Source of the DNA: Haloferula luteola
GTDB lineage: Bacteria; Verrucomicrobiota; Verrucomicrobiia; Verrucomicrobiales; Akkermansiaceae
NCBI RefSeq assembly: GCF_014201715.1
Contig: NZ_JACHFD010000001.1
Location: 310,001 to 374,000 of the forward strand
Direction: 5' to 3'
Length of the DNA stretch: 64,000 nucleotides
The notes under the pieces are model-generated. The model had not been told where the DNA came from and made no database searches. It saw nothing but the letters and a program-made list of their open reading frames with translations. Positions 16,603 to 25,922 of the stretch are shown in pieces. Within the stretch, counting starts at the first letter, position 1; every line of letters starts with the position of its first letter. A program made the translations under genes and the position numbers.

Positions 16603-18176
16603 GGATTCAAAATCGATTGGATCGCTTTCACTTCCTCCGGATTCAGGTCTGCCGACTCAGCCCATTCTCGAGCTCTCTCAGGGGATTCCGAAAACCACTC
16701 CCGAAAACTCCACTGAATCTGAGTCTTCAGCTGAGGTTCGCGGAGAATCCACTCCATTCTTTCTTCCTGCATCCCTTCCTCCCTTAACTCCTCGACCAAG
16801 ACAACGGTCGCCTGAGTTCGGGCGTGTGAGGGCTCCTCCCCGGCAACCCACTCTGAGAACCCATAGAGATCTTGTTCTGCCCACTGCCTGGCAACGAGGC
16901 TCACCGTACTTCCCTGCCCAAATGGAGACTTCTGATCGGTGGCGTTCGTTGCCCTCGCCGCGGCATCCTTCGCCAAATCCATCGTCCGGCCGGCGTCGGT
17001 GGCCACCAAGAGAGATAGGTAGTTCTGGACTGCTCCATTCCCTCCTGAATACCCCGAGTGATTGCCAGTGATCACTTCATTCGACCTTTCTATAGCCCGG
17101 AAGGGCTGCGCGAAAAGTTTCACCGCCGCTTCGAATGCCTTCTCGGGATCCTTTTGAATCCATTGCTCCCCTGTCTGGCATAATCTCTCGATCGCAATCT
17201 TGGGCGCTTCGGTGGCCAGCGCTTTCTCCAGGGCAGCGTCAGGATCCGATTCCATCAGCTGCTTGAATACGACTTCATCGAAAGCCCGACGATACCGGCC
17301 TGCCGGCATCTGCTCCCCCATTCGCTCAAGAAGATCGGGATGAGAGAGGCTCACCGTATGGATGAACGTTTCGATCGTGGCGCCGCTGTAGTTCATCTCA
17401 TTTCCAGATTTCGACAAAATCCAGTCGAACGCCGCCCAAGGATCTTTTCTGACGAGGCTCTTAAACATCCTCACGTCTGCCGGCCTTCCTTGATCGGCGA
17501 GAAAATCCAAAATCGATTCAGGATCGGCAGCATCGTCCCATTTCACCAAGCCACGGATGGCCATCTCCCGATTCTCTTCAGGGATTTTGTCGAAATGCTC
17601 CATCAGCCACTTCGCGTGAAACTCCCCGATGCCCCAAGCCACATTGTTGATCCGGTCAGGATGATTGGCGAGGGCCTCTCGAAGTGCAGCATCCGGATCG
17701 TGACACGCCCATGCCCACCAGGCGTAGTGCTCGTCGGAGGTTCCCTCGGCCGCTGCAATCGCCCCATCGGTATCCTCGGCCGTCCAACGAATGAAGATGA
17801 GATCACTGACCTCGTTGTTGCGGTTTTCCCGATTCCGATAGGCCTCCCAATAGCTCGCGATTTCCTCGGCGTCGGCCCCTGCGATCCACAAGGCAAAGCG
17901 CTCAAACTCCTCGCCGGGATCCACGCGGAGGATGCTTTCCAAATCGTCGGAAGATCGCGGCACTCCCAGCTGCCGCATCGATGGGCGGGCCCGATTCTCT
18001 CCTTCAGCAGGGTTCCCAACTTCTGAAATCAGCCCCGTCCCCTCTCCTTCCTCACGTCCATCGACCGAGGCCCATGACGAGCGTTCGTTCCCTAAAGTCA
18101 GTCTCCGGACGCCCCATCCGGCACCCATTGCCAGAGAGCCAACGAGGCCAAAAATCATCCATACACGGGTCTTCAT
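16599..18176 (-). CDS. Membrane-anchored helical-repeat protein of unknown function (525 aa)
   Basis: Start taken at the ATG at 18176 (MKTRVWMIFGLVGSLAMGAG), which opens with a membrane anchor or signal segment; the in-frame extension to 18512 runs antisense through the small basic protein gene and is not real. The body holds helical repeats with the same Trp-DP-Ala style as its downstream neighbour (WACHDPDAALREALANHP, LMESDPDAALEKALA, WIQKDPEKAFEAAV). It overlaps that neighbour by four bases, suggesting a heteromeric pair or one duplicated unit. No catalytic motif is visible. The function is unknown. Confidence 0.72.
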   Translation of the reverse strand: MKTRVWMIFGLVGSLAMGAGWGVRRLTLGNERSSWASVDGREEGEGTGLISEVGNPAEGENRARPSMRQLGVPRSSDDLESILRVDPGEEFERFALWIAGADAEEIASYWEAYRNRENRNNEVSDLIFIRWTAEDTDGAIAAAEGTSDEHYAWWAWACHDPDAALREALANHPDRINNVAWGIGEFHAKWLMEHFDKIPEENREMAIRGLVKWDDAADPESILDFLADQGRPADVRMFKSLVRKDPWAAFDWILSKSGNEMNYSGATIETFIHTVSLSHPDLLERMGEQMPAGRYRRAFDEVVFKQLMESDPDAALEKALATEAPKIAIERLCQTGEQWIQKDPEKAFEAAVKLFAQPFRAIERSNEVITGNHSGYSGGNGAVQNYLSLLVATDAGRTMDLAKDAAARATNATDQKSPFGQGSTVSLVARQWAEQDLYGFSEWVAGEEPSHARTQATVVLVEELREEGMQEERMEWILREPQLKTQIQWSFREWFSESPERAREWAESADLNPEEVKAIQSILNP

Positions 18177-18252
18177 CGCCAATGGGATCCCAAAATTGCG
18201 GGATCTTGCGTATCCTGCTGCGATCTTCCCCCCCACTGTCAATGGGATTCGA

Positions 18253-18266
18253 ATCTTGATCAAGAT
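18253..18266. promoter_or_regulatory. Perfect 14-bp palindrome in the divergent region before the small basic protein gene
   Basis: ATCTTGATCAAGAT is a perfect palindrome 103 bases ahead of the small basic protein ATG and 77 bases ahead of the helical-repeat pair on the other strand. It could bind a dimeric regulator of either gene. No regulator is known. Confidence 0.3.
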
Positions 18267-18369
18267 CTCCAAAGGACTTCCCTGAAATCTCCCGATTCTT
18301 TCGCCTTGCCAAGCTCGGCAGAGCCCCCTAGTTTCCGCGCCCCGCGTCAGGCAAACCGCGATTATTCTC

Positions 18370-18525
18370 ATGTCCAAGCACAACAGTCTCAAGCTCAAGG
18401 GCGGCGCCGAAGGTAAGCGCTCTGTGATGAAGCGTTTCGAGCGCATCAAGGTTCTCAAGTCCCGTGGCCAGTGGCAAGAAGGCCGCAGCCCGATCGGTCT
18501 TCCGAAGACCAAGGGCGAGGGCTGA
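18370..18525 (+). CDS. Chlamydia/Verrucomicrobia-type small basic protein
   Basis: An uninterrupted 51-codon gene beginning MSKHNSLKLKGG and ending GLPKTKGEG, rich in Lys, Arg and Gly. It matches the small basic protein family known from Chlamydiae and Verrucomicrobia (TIGR04137), which is often viewed as ribosome- or rRNA-associated, though its role is not established. All nine Lys codons are AAG, whereas neighbouring genes mix AAA and AAG, which fits a highly expressed gene. A hairpin terminator follows 31 bases after the stop and the pseudouridine synthase gene begins 89 bases downstream, consistent with a ribosome-related location. Confidence 0.88.
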   Translation: MSKHNSLKLKGGAEGKRSVMKRFERIKVLKSRGQWQEGRSPIGLPKTKGEG

Positions 18526-18556
18526 AGCCATCCGTTTTCCGATTTTCATCGAAAGC

Positions 18557-18585
18557 GCGCGGTCCTCACCGGGGCCGCGCCTTTT
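18557..18585 (+). terminator. Terminator after the small basic protein gene
   Basis: GCGCGGTCCT (18557-18566) pairs with GGGGCCGCGC (18571-18580) through a 10-bp stem with two G-T wobbles and a 4-base loop, followed by CTTTTGTGT. This makes the small basic protein a short stand-alone transcript. Confidence 0.8.
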
Positions 18586-18614
18586 GTGTATCCGGACTTT
18601 CCAAGCCCCTCTCT

Positions 18615-19496
18615 ATGAACGATTCCGACGGCATCCGCTTGAACAAATTCCTCGCCTCCTGCGGGGTGGGATCACGCCGCGCCTGTGACGCGCAGGTCCA
18701 GCAAGGACACGTCGAAATCAACGGCAAAGTCTGCCTCAATCCCGCCGAGAGAGTCACCCTCACCGACTTCGTCAAAGTCGACGGGAAACGGGTACAGCCG
18801 AAACGAACCACCACCATCGCCTTCAACAAACCGCGAGGACTGGTGTGTTCCAAAGATGACGAACTGGGTCGCAGCACGATCTTCGAAGCACTCCCCGTTC
18901 AGCTATCCCACCTCAATCACGTTGGCCGCCTCGACCGCGACTCCGAGGGCTTGCTGATTCTCACCAACGACGGCCAGCTCGCCCAGACACTTCTTCACCC
19001 CTCCAAGGATGTGGAGAAGGAATACCTTGTCACCGCGAACCAGCACCTCGCCGACGAACACCTCGACCAATTTCTCCGGGGTATCTTTGTCGAAGAGGGC
19101 AAAGTCAAATTGCGCGCCAAGGAGATCGAGCGCCTGTCGCCACGACGACTCCGCATCGTTCTCACCACCGGATACAAGCGCCAGATCCGCGTCATGCTGG
19201 AAGCCATGGGCTACACGGTGCAGCGACTGGTTCGGGTGCGCATTGGTTCATTCCATCTCAATGACATGCCACCCGGAGCCTGGGTGCCCCTCGAAGCCGA
19301 GGAGATCGCCGCACTTTCGGTGAATCCTCGAGTCAAAGCTCGCCCAAAGGCGAAGCGTGAAGTCCCCGCTGATCGCCGCAAGCCCTCTTCGTCGAAGCGC
19401 CCTCCCGGCAAGAAGCTCGCCAGTTTTGGAAAAGGCCGTCCTGCCGCCAAAAAATCCCCCGCCGGCAAAAAAACCGGTCGACGGCGTCCCCAGTAA
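18615..19496 (+). CDS. rluB: 23S rRNA pseudouridine synthase, RluB/RsuA family
   Basis: 293 residues from the ATG at 18615. An S4 RNA-binding domain opens the protein (IRLNKFLASCGVGSRRACD, VEINGKVCLNP). The catalytic Asp lies in HVGRLDRDSEGLLILTNDG, and the C-terminal motif YKRQIRVMLEAMGYTVQRL is standard for the RluB/RluE/RsuA group that converts uridines in ribosomal RNA to pseudouridine. About 50 residues of Lys/Arg/Pro/Ser/Gly tail follow, a disordered RNA-binding extension seen in RluB-type members. RluB is preferred over RsuA because of this tail, but the exact rRNA site cannot be read from sequence. Confidence 0.88.
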   Translation: MNDSDGIRLNKFLASCGVGSRRACDAQVQQGHVEINGKVCLNPAERVTLTDFVKVDGKRVQPKRTTTIAFNKPRGLVCSKDDELGRSTIFEALPVQLSHLNHVGRLDRDSEGLLILTNDGQLAQTLLHPSKDVEKEYLVTANQHLADEHLDQFLRGIFVEEGKVKLRAKEIERLSPRRLRIVLTTGYKRQIRVMLEAMGYTVQRLVRVRIGSFHLNDMPPGAWVPLEAEEIAALSVNPRVKARPKAKREVPADRRKPSSSKRPPGKKLASFGKGRPAAKKSPAGKKTGRRRPQ

Positions 19497-19562
19497 TCTC
19501 CGGGAGATACCTCAAAAAAGTCGGATCGAATCTCCAACTTTTGATTGGCCCCATCGATAGGC

Positions 19563-19585
19563 TTTCTAAGGTCATTCCTTAGAAA
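19563..19585 (+). promoter_or_regulatory. Perfect inverted repeat just upstream of acs
   Basis: TTTCTAAGG (19563-19571) and CCTTAGAAA (19577-19585) are perfect 9-bp arms with a 5-base loop, ending 10 bases before the acs ATG. There is no T run, so it is not a classical terminator. It would fold over the ribosome-binding region as RNA or could bind a dimeric regulator as DNA. No recognisable Shine-Dalgarno lies between it and the ATG. Confidence 0.55.
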
Positions 19586-19595
19586 CCCACGATTC

Positions 19596-21533
<1,938 letters not shown>

Positions 21534-21540
21534 AACCCTC

Positions 21541-22413
21541 ATGACTCCCGGTCGCTACTTCCTCGCCCGTCTCGCCCTTTCTTTTGGTATCGCCCGCCGC
21601 CAGAAGCGGATGGCCGATGCTGCCACTGAGGCTCACCTGCTGCGCGAGGCCGAGCAGTTCCTCGGATTCCACATCTGGCAGCAGGTCGAGGGCGTCGAAG
21701 AACTCGGCATCGAATACTGGAACCTCCGCCGTCTCCAAAAACGGCGCGAGGAACTCAGAGTCGCGCTCGAATCCTCCGAGGACAAACTGCGCGGAGCGCA
21801 TGACGAACGCTCGTCCATGCTCAATGAGGTTTCAGCCAAGACAGAATCTCTCGTCGAGGAACGCTCTCAGCGGGTCGCCGAGTTGGAAGCTCTCGCCCGC
21901 AAGCGCGATAGCATCGTCGTCAAGGCGCGAGAAGTCCGCAGAGTGTACGATGGGGTCAAAGCCAAACTCGAAGTTCTCAAACAGGAGGATTCAGGGGATC
22001 AGGAGAGCATCCGCGTTTCGCGTACCCGCCTCACCGAACTCCGAGAGCAATTCGATGCCATTAAGATCGAGCGCGATCAGACCGCGGGTGAGGTCGAACG
22101 CCTCAGCGCTGAAATCCAAATCATCGACGATAAGTTGAATGCTGAACGAAAAGTCCATCGCGACGACAGCGCCGGGGCCTTTCAAACCATCAGCGACATG
22201 AATCGAGAGATCTCGCGCAGCAAGGCGGAGCTCGGCATCATTGAAACGGAGATGCACCAACTCTTCGGCGAGATCGGTCGTCACATCAGCCTCAATGCCC
22301 GAACCAACGAACCCTGCCGCCGAGCAAGCAAAACGTATTCGGCATTGATCGGAGTGATGGCCGCCCTGCGGCGATCCATTCTCCTGAATCACCGCCTGGC
22401 GGAAGCCTCCTGA
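21541..22413 (+). CDS. Coiled-coil protein of unknown function, downstream of acs
   Basis: 290 residues from the ATG at 21541, 7 bases after the acs stop, so probably co-transcribed. After a basic start (MTPGRYFLARLALSFGIARRQ) almost all of residues 50-255 is predicted coiled coil, rich in Glu, Arg, Lys and Leu heptads (RLQKRREELRVALESSEDK, LTELREQFDAIKIERDQT). The last 40 residues (LIGVMAALRRSILLNHRLAEAS) are a short hydrophobic-basic helix. No signal peptide or enzymatic motif is seen. It could be a scaffold or a cell-envelope or chromosome organising protein. The function is unknown, and the link with acs is only by position. Confidence 0.7.
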   Translation: MTPGRYFLARLALSFGIARRQKRMADAATEAHLLREAEQFLGFHIWQQVEGVEELGIEYWNLRRLQKRREELRVALESSEDKLRGAHDERSSMLNEVSAKTESLVEERSQRVAELEALARKRDSIVVKAREVRRVYDGVKAKLEVLKQEDSGDQESIRVSRTRLTELREQFDAIKIERDQTAGEVERLSAEIQIIDDKLNAERKVHRDDSAGAFQTISDMNREISRSKAELGIIETEMHQLFGEIGRHISLNARTNEPCRRASKTYSALIGVMAALRRSILLNHRLAEAS

Positions 22414-22420
22414 AGGCGTC

Positions 22421-23809
22421 TTACTGACCCAGCGATTCCAGCAATCGGCGGTGAATGCCTCCGAAACCGCCGTTGCTCAAAACCGCGACCGTATCGCCGC
22501 TAGCTGCCTCTGCGGCGACCGTGTGGACGATTTCCTCCACGGTTGGAACATAGCGTCCCCCACCCCCGGGAACGCTTGCGGCCACCTGCACTGGGTCAAG
22601 GCGATCCGCCTCCGGCACCTTCTCCGGGTCCGGTAAGGCCGCAATGATTGCCACATCGGCCTCCGCGAAACACTCCGCCAGTTCGTTCTGGAAAACCTTG
22701 CGCTTCGTCGTGTTGGAACGGGGCTCGAAAATCACCCACAATCGACCCTCAGGATACTGCTGCCGGAGTGCCCGGATGGCTTGTCGGATCGCCGTCGGAT
22801 GATGGGCAAAATCATCGACCACTCGCACCCCGCCTGCCGTTCCCCGCAGCTCCTGACGACGAGCCACTCCCTCAAAACTTTCCAAGCCAACGCGGACTTC
22901 CTCCGCACTCAATCCGCCCAATCGCGCCGCTGTAGCAGCCATCGCGGCATTGCGCACGTTGAACTCTCCGGGCATGGCAACGCGAAAACGTTCGCCCTCA
23001 AGGGTGAAAGCACTGTGATCGGGTTGATAGTCGATCTCCGAAATCTGCACTTCGCAGGACTCCCCCAGCCCCACTCGCACCACCGGACAATGAGCCTTTT
23101 CCGCCACATCCAGACAATGAGGGTCGTCTCCATTGATCACCGCGTGGCCATTGCGCGGAACCACCAGCAATAACCGCCGGAAGCTCAGTTTGATTTCGTC
23201 GAGAGATTGATAAATATCTGCGTGATCAAACTCGATGTTATTGATCACGGCGATCTCCGGGAGGTAGTGGAGAAACTTCGACCGTTTGTCGAAAAAGGCC
23301 GTATCGTATTCGTCGCCTTCCAGAACATTGATGTCGGAATCACTGAACTCCGCACCCCGCCCGAGATTTCTTGGGAGCCCGCCAATCATCCATCCCGGAT
23401 CCTTGCCGGCGGACTGGAACAACCACGCCAGCATGGATGAAGTCGTGGTTTTCCCATGCGTGCCGCTGACCACGAAGTTTCTCTTTCCGCGCAACAAATA
23501 CTCCTTCATCACCTCCGGCAGAGAGCAGTACAACAAGCGCCTTTCCAGAGTCGCCTCCGCCTCGTCGTTCCCACGGCTGATGGCATTGCCGATCACGATC
23601 ACATCCGCATCAGCGGGAATGTTTTCGGCACGATATCCTTCGTGAATTTCCACCCCTTCTGCCCTCAGAAAATCGGACATCGGAGGATAGACGTTGGCGT
23701 CCGATCCTGTGACGGTGAAGCCTTTGCGCTTCATCGCCACTGCCACCGAGCCCATGGCCGTGCCACACACTCCGACAAAATGAAAATGCTTGTTGCTGAG
23801 TCCTGCCAT
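22421..23809 (-). CDS. mpl: UDP-N-acetylmuramate:L-Ala-gamma-D-Glu-meso-diaminopimelate ligase
   Basis: 462 residues, typical of Mpl. The enzyme attaches recycled murein tripeptide to UDP-MurNAc in peptidoglycan recycling. HFHFVGVCGTAMGSVA near the start is the Mpl-specific form of the nucleotide loop (MurC has GIGGxGM). GTHGKTTTSSMLAW is the ATP-binding P-loop, NNIEFDHADIY and DDFAHHPTAI are the central and C-terminal Mur ligase motifs, and FEPRSNTTKRKVFQ completes the family. The ATG at 23809 is preceded by an inverted repeat. It ends 7 bases from the end of the convergent coiled-coil gene. Confidence 0.95.
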   Translation of the reverse strand: MAGLSNKHFHFVGVCGTAMGSVAVAMKRKGFTVTGSDANVYPPMSDFLRAEGVEIHEGYRAENIPADADVIVIGNAISRGNDEAEATLERRLLYCSLPEVMKEYLLRGKRNFVVSGTHGKTTTSSMLAWLFQSAGKDPGWMIGGLPRNLGRGAEFSDSDINVLEGDEYDTAFFDKRSKFLHYLPEIAVINNIEFDHADIYQSLDEIKLSFRRLLLVVPRNGHAVINGDDPHCLDVAEKAHCPVVRVGLGESCEVQISEIDYQPDHSAFTLEGERFRVAMPGEFNVRNAAMAATAARLGGLSAEEVRVGLESFEGVARRQELRGTAGGVRVVDDFAHHPTAIRQAIRALRQQYPEGRLWVIFEPRSNTTKRKVFQNELAECFAEADVAIIAALPDPEKVPEADRLDPVQVAASVPGGGGRYVPTVEEIVHTVAAEAASGDTVAVLSNGGFGGIHRRLLESLGQ

Positions 23810-23830
23810 GCTTGAGGCGTGACGCTAGAG

Positions 23831-23848
23831 GGCAGGGACTCCCCTGCC
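23831..23848. promoter_or_regulatory. Inverted repeat upstream of mpl
   Basis: GGCAGGG (23831-23837) and CCCTGCC (23842-23848) are perfect 7-bp arms with a 4-base loop, 21 bases ahead of the mpl start and 164 bases ahead of the plus-strand PEP-CTERM gene. There is no T tract on either strand, so a leader hairpin or operator is more likely than a terminator. Confidence 0.4.
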
Positions 23849-24012
23849 AATGCGGAATCCCCCAAGCCATCGACCCCCGCATTTTTACCCCCCACCCTAC
23901 GCGATCGATCAGTGGACGGCGTCCCTCAATCCCGTTTAACTCCCGCCATCCCCACTGCCACACCCCCAAACGTGGCAAACTTCCCCACCTCATACCCCCT
24001 TACCCCCGACCT

Positions 24013-24945
24013 ATGTCCCCTGTCCCCTTCCGTGGGCTCGTGCCCACGACGTGTGCCTTCTTGTTGGCTCAAACCCTCCCAGGTCTCAGCCAAAATCTGT
24101 CGATGGTCGACGGCTTCAACATCTACGTCCTCGGCGATATGACCGAGTCCAACGTCGACTCCGAGGGCCGCGTTGCCGTCGCCGGCGATGCCACCCTGAC
24201 CAACTACGGGATCGGCACCGCCTTCAGCTCGAACCCTTCTTCCGCAGGCGATGCGCTGGTGGTGGGAGGCTCTCTCAGCTACTATGGCGGTGAGGTTCAC
24301 TACGGAAACGTGGTCTACGGCGACACTCTCTCCGGCACACCCTCCGTTCCAAACGGCACCATCACCCAGGACAACTCGCTGGCCTTCGACTCCATCAGTT
24401 CGTCCTTGATCGGATCGTCCATCTACTGGTCAGGCGTCACCGCCACCGGAACAACCAGCAACAACTACGGTGGCATCGTGCTTTACGGCTCCGATAGCTC
24501 CCTCAATGTGTTTGACGTCACCGGCTCGATGCTGAGTTCGGCCTGGGGAATCACCATTGACGTTCCCGCTGGATCCACCGTGCTCGTCAACATCAGTGGC
24601 ACCATCATGGATTTCGACAACATGGGCATCAGCTTCGCCAGCAGCAATGGCTCGGCGACCGACAATCAGCACGTGCTGTATAATTTCTACGAAGCCACTT
24701 CGCTTTCCATCAGCGGCATCAGCGTGCAAGGTTCCGTATTGGCCCCTCTCGCCGATGTCAGCTTCGGGAATGGCAATGTCGAAGGGCAGCTGATTGCTGG
24801 CAATCTGACCGGCAACGGCGAGGCCCATAACGACCCCTTCATCGGCAACTTGCCTATCGTTGCGAGCACCGTTCCCGAAGTTTCCACCGCTGCACTGGCT
24901 GGCCTTTCCGGGCTGCTTGCCTGCCTTCGTCGCCGCCGCGCTTGA
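24013..24945 (+). CDS. Choice-of-anchor A domain PEP-CTERM protein
   Basis: 310 residues from the ATG at 24013. A signal peptide (TTCAFLLAQTLPGLSQN) precedes a choice-of-anchor A domain, recognisable from FNIYVLGDMTESNVDSEGRV and AVAGDATLTNYG, GDALVVGGSLSYYGGEVHYG and the closing GSVLAPLADVSFGNGNVEGQL with IAGNLTGNGEAHNDPF. This domain is a secreted beta-rich module named for sitting next to different surface anchors. Here the anchor is PEP-CTERM: VPEVSTAALAGLSG, a hydrophobic helix and CLRRRRA, with Val in place of the second Pro of PEP. A bidirectional hairpin follows the stop. The ligand and role are unknown. Confidence 0.85.
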   Translation: MSPVPFRGLVPTTCAFLLAQTLPGLSQNLSMVDGFNIYVLGDMTESNVDSEGRVAVAGDATLTNYGIGTAFSSNPSSAGDALVVGGSLSYYGGEVHYGNVVYGDTLSGTPSVPNGTITQDNSLAFDSISSSLIGSSIYWSGVTATGTTSNNYGGIVLYGSDSSLNVFDVTGSMLSSAWGITIDVPAGSTVLVNISGTIMDFDNMGISFASSNGSATDNQHVLYNFYEATSLSISGISVQGSVLAPLADVSFGNGNVEGQLIAGNLTGNGEAHNDPFIGNLPIVASTVPEVSTAALAGLSGLLACLRRRRA

Positions 24946-24972
24946 TCGCACGGCGCGACGACTCCTAACGGT

Positions 24973-25854
24973 TTAAAAAGTGGGCGCGGAAACGGTTCCG
25001 CGCTCTTTTTCTTCGGCGCGCTGACGCAAAATACGATCGGCGATCTCCCTCACCATTTCGGTGAGGAGCAACCACAGGTGGCTGCCCTGACGATAGTCGG
25101 CGGGAGCAATGTGCTTCACCCGATTGGCGTGAGCACAAAGTTGATAGCACTTCCGAAAACTGCGTCCGCTCGGATCCTCCGGGTTGTAAACCGCGATGCC
25201 CTGCCCGCCATTGCGGGTGATCACCGTGAAACACGGGACGTCCGTCGGGCCATCGCCGACATACACCATATTTTCGAACGGGATCGGTCGCAATTCTGCA
25301 GGCATGTGGTCATTCACATCCTGAGAGTAGTCGAGCATCCCCTTGTTGATCCGAAACAGGAACTGAGTTTTGGTCGTGTGCGAAATTGCCCGCTTGGGAA
25401 ATGAAATGTGACCCGAAGCGTTTTCTCCGAACTCGCATCCAAAGATCCGCTTCACACGCGATGCCAACGGAGAGCCATCGAGTAGCGCCTTCAACCCCGA
25501 CGAAATGATGTAAAACTCGACCACGATTCCCGCGGCTTCGTGGTCGGAGGAAAGCACCAACTTTGAAAGCTCATCGAAGACATCGGGAACCCCCGGGAAG
25601 TAACGCAAGCCGGCTCCCAGCTCCTGGAGCCGGGCATTGGTGACTCGATCCATTTCCAGATAATCGAGGAGGCACTTCAAATACGCCAGTTCGCCATCCC
25701 ACTGCTCCTCTTTCACGAGTTGATTGCACTTGCTCCAGAACTGTTGGGGATCGATCCCGAATTCCGGAAACAAAACATCATCCTGCATGTAGCGCGGACT
25801 CAGAGTCTGATCGTAGTCAAAGACCAGTGCGATGCGATTTTGAGGAACAGCCAT
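24973..25854 (-). CDS. HAD-superfamily phosphatase
   Basis: 293 residues from the ATG at 25854 ([20 protein letters not shown]); the in-frame extension to 25971 overlaps the upstream gene's last codons and was rejected. HAD motif I is FDYDQTL, motif II is the Ser in [11 protein letters not shown], the Lys of motif III is likely in the [14 protein letters not shown] region, and motif IV is GDGPTDVPC. The large cap (residues about 25-140) resembles the phosphoserine phosphatase-like C1 type, so the substrate is probably a small phosphorylated metabolite. It follows the P-type ATPase gene by 68 bases on the same strand, so the two are probably one operon. A hairpin that can terminate transcription is folded into its last codons. 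Confidence 0.82.
   Translation of the reverse strand: MAVPQNRIALVFDYDQTLSPRYMQDDVLFPEFGIDPQQFWSKCNQLVKEEQWDGELAYLKCLLDYLEMDRVTNARLQELGAGLRYFPGVPDVFDELSKLVLSSDHEAAGIVVEFYIISSGLKALLDGSPLASRVKRIFGCEFGENASGHISFPKRAISHTTKTQFLFRINKGMLDYSQDVNDHMPAELRPIPFENMVYVGDGPTDVPCFTVITRNGGQGIAVYNPEDPSGRSFRKCYQLCAHANRVKHIAPADYRQGSHLWLLLTEMVREIADRILRQRAEEKERGTVSAPTF
24984..25010. terminator. Bidirectional terminator inside the 3' end of the HAD gene
   Basis: GCGCGGAA (24984-24991) and TTCCGCGC (24996-25003) form a perfect 8-bp stem with a 4-base loop. On the plus strand it is followed by TCTTTTTC, which ends the choice-of-anchor A transcript; on the minus strand it is followed by CCCACTTTTTAAA, which includes the HAD stop codon. 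One element serves both convergent genes. Confidence 0.75.
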
Positions 25855-25922
25855 GGCGCTGGGGGCAAACAAGCAGCCCACTGGCCAATCGCAAGTGCAA
25901 AGCCCTGCAAGTCCGTGGAGAT

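Noticed and set aside
18214-18240. TTGACA on the minus strand as a -35 box for the helical-repeat pair
   Set aside because: The nearest TATAAT-like hexamer (GATACG) is 22 bases away, too far for a standard promoter.
16599-18512. Longer version (637 residues) of the helical-repeat protein
   Set aside because: The extra 112 residues run antisense through the small basic protein gene; the ATG at 18176 gives a proper membrane anchor.
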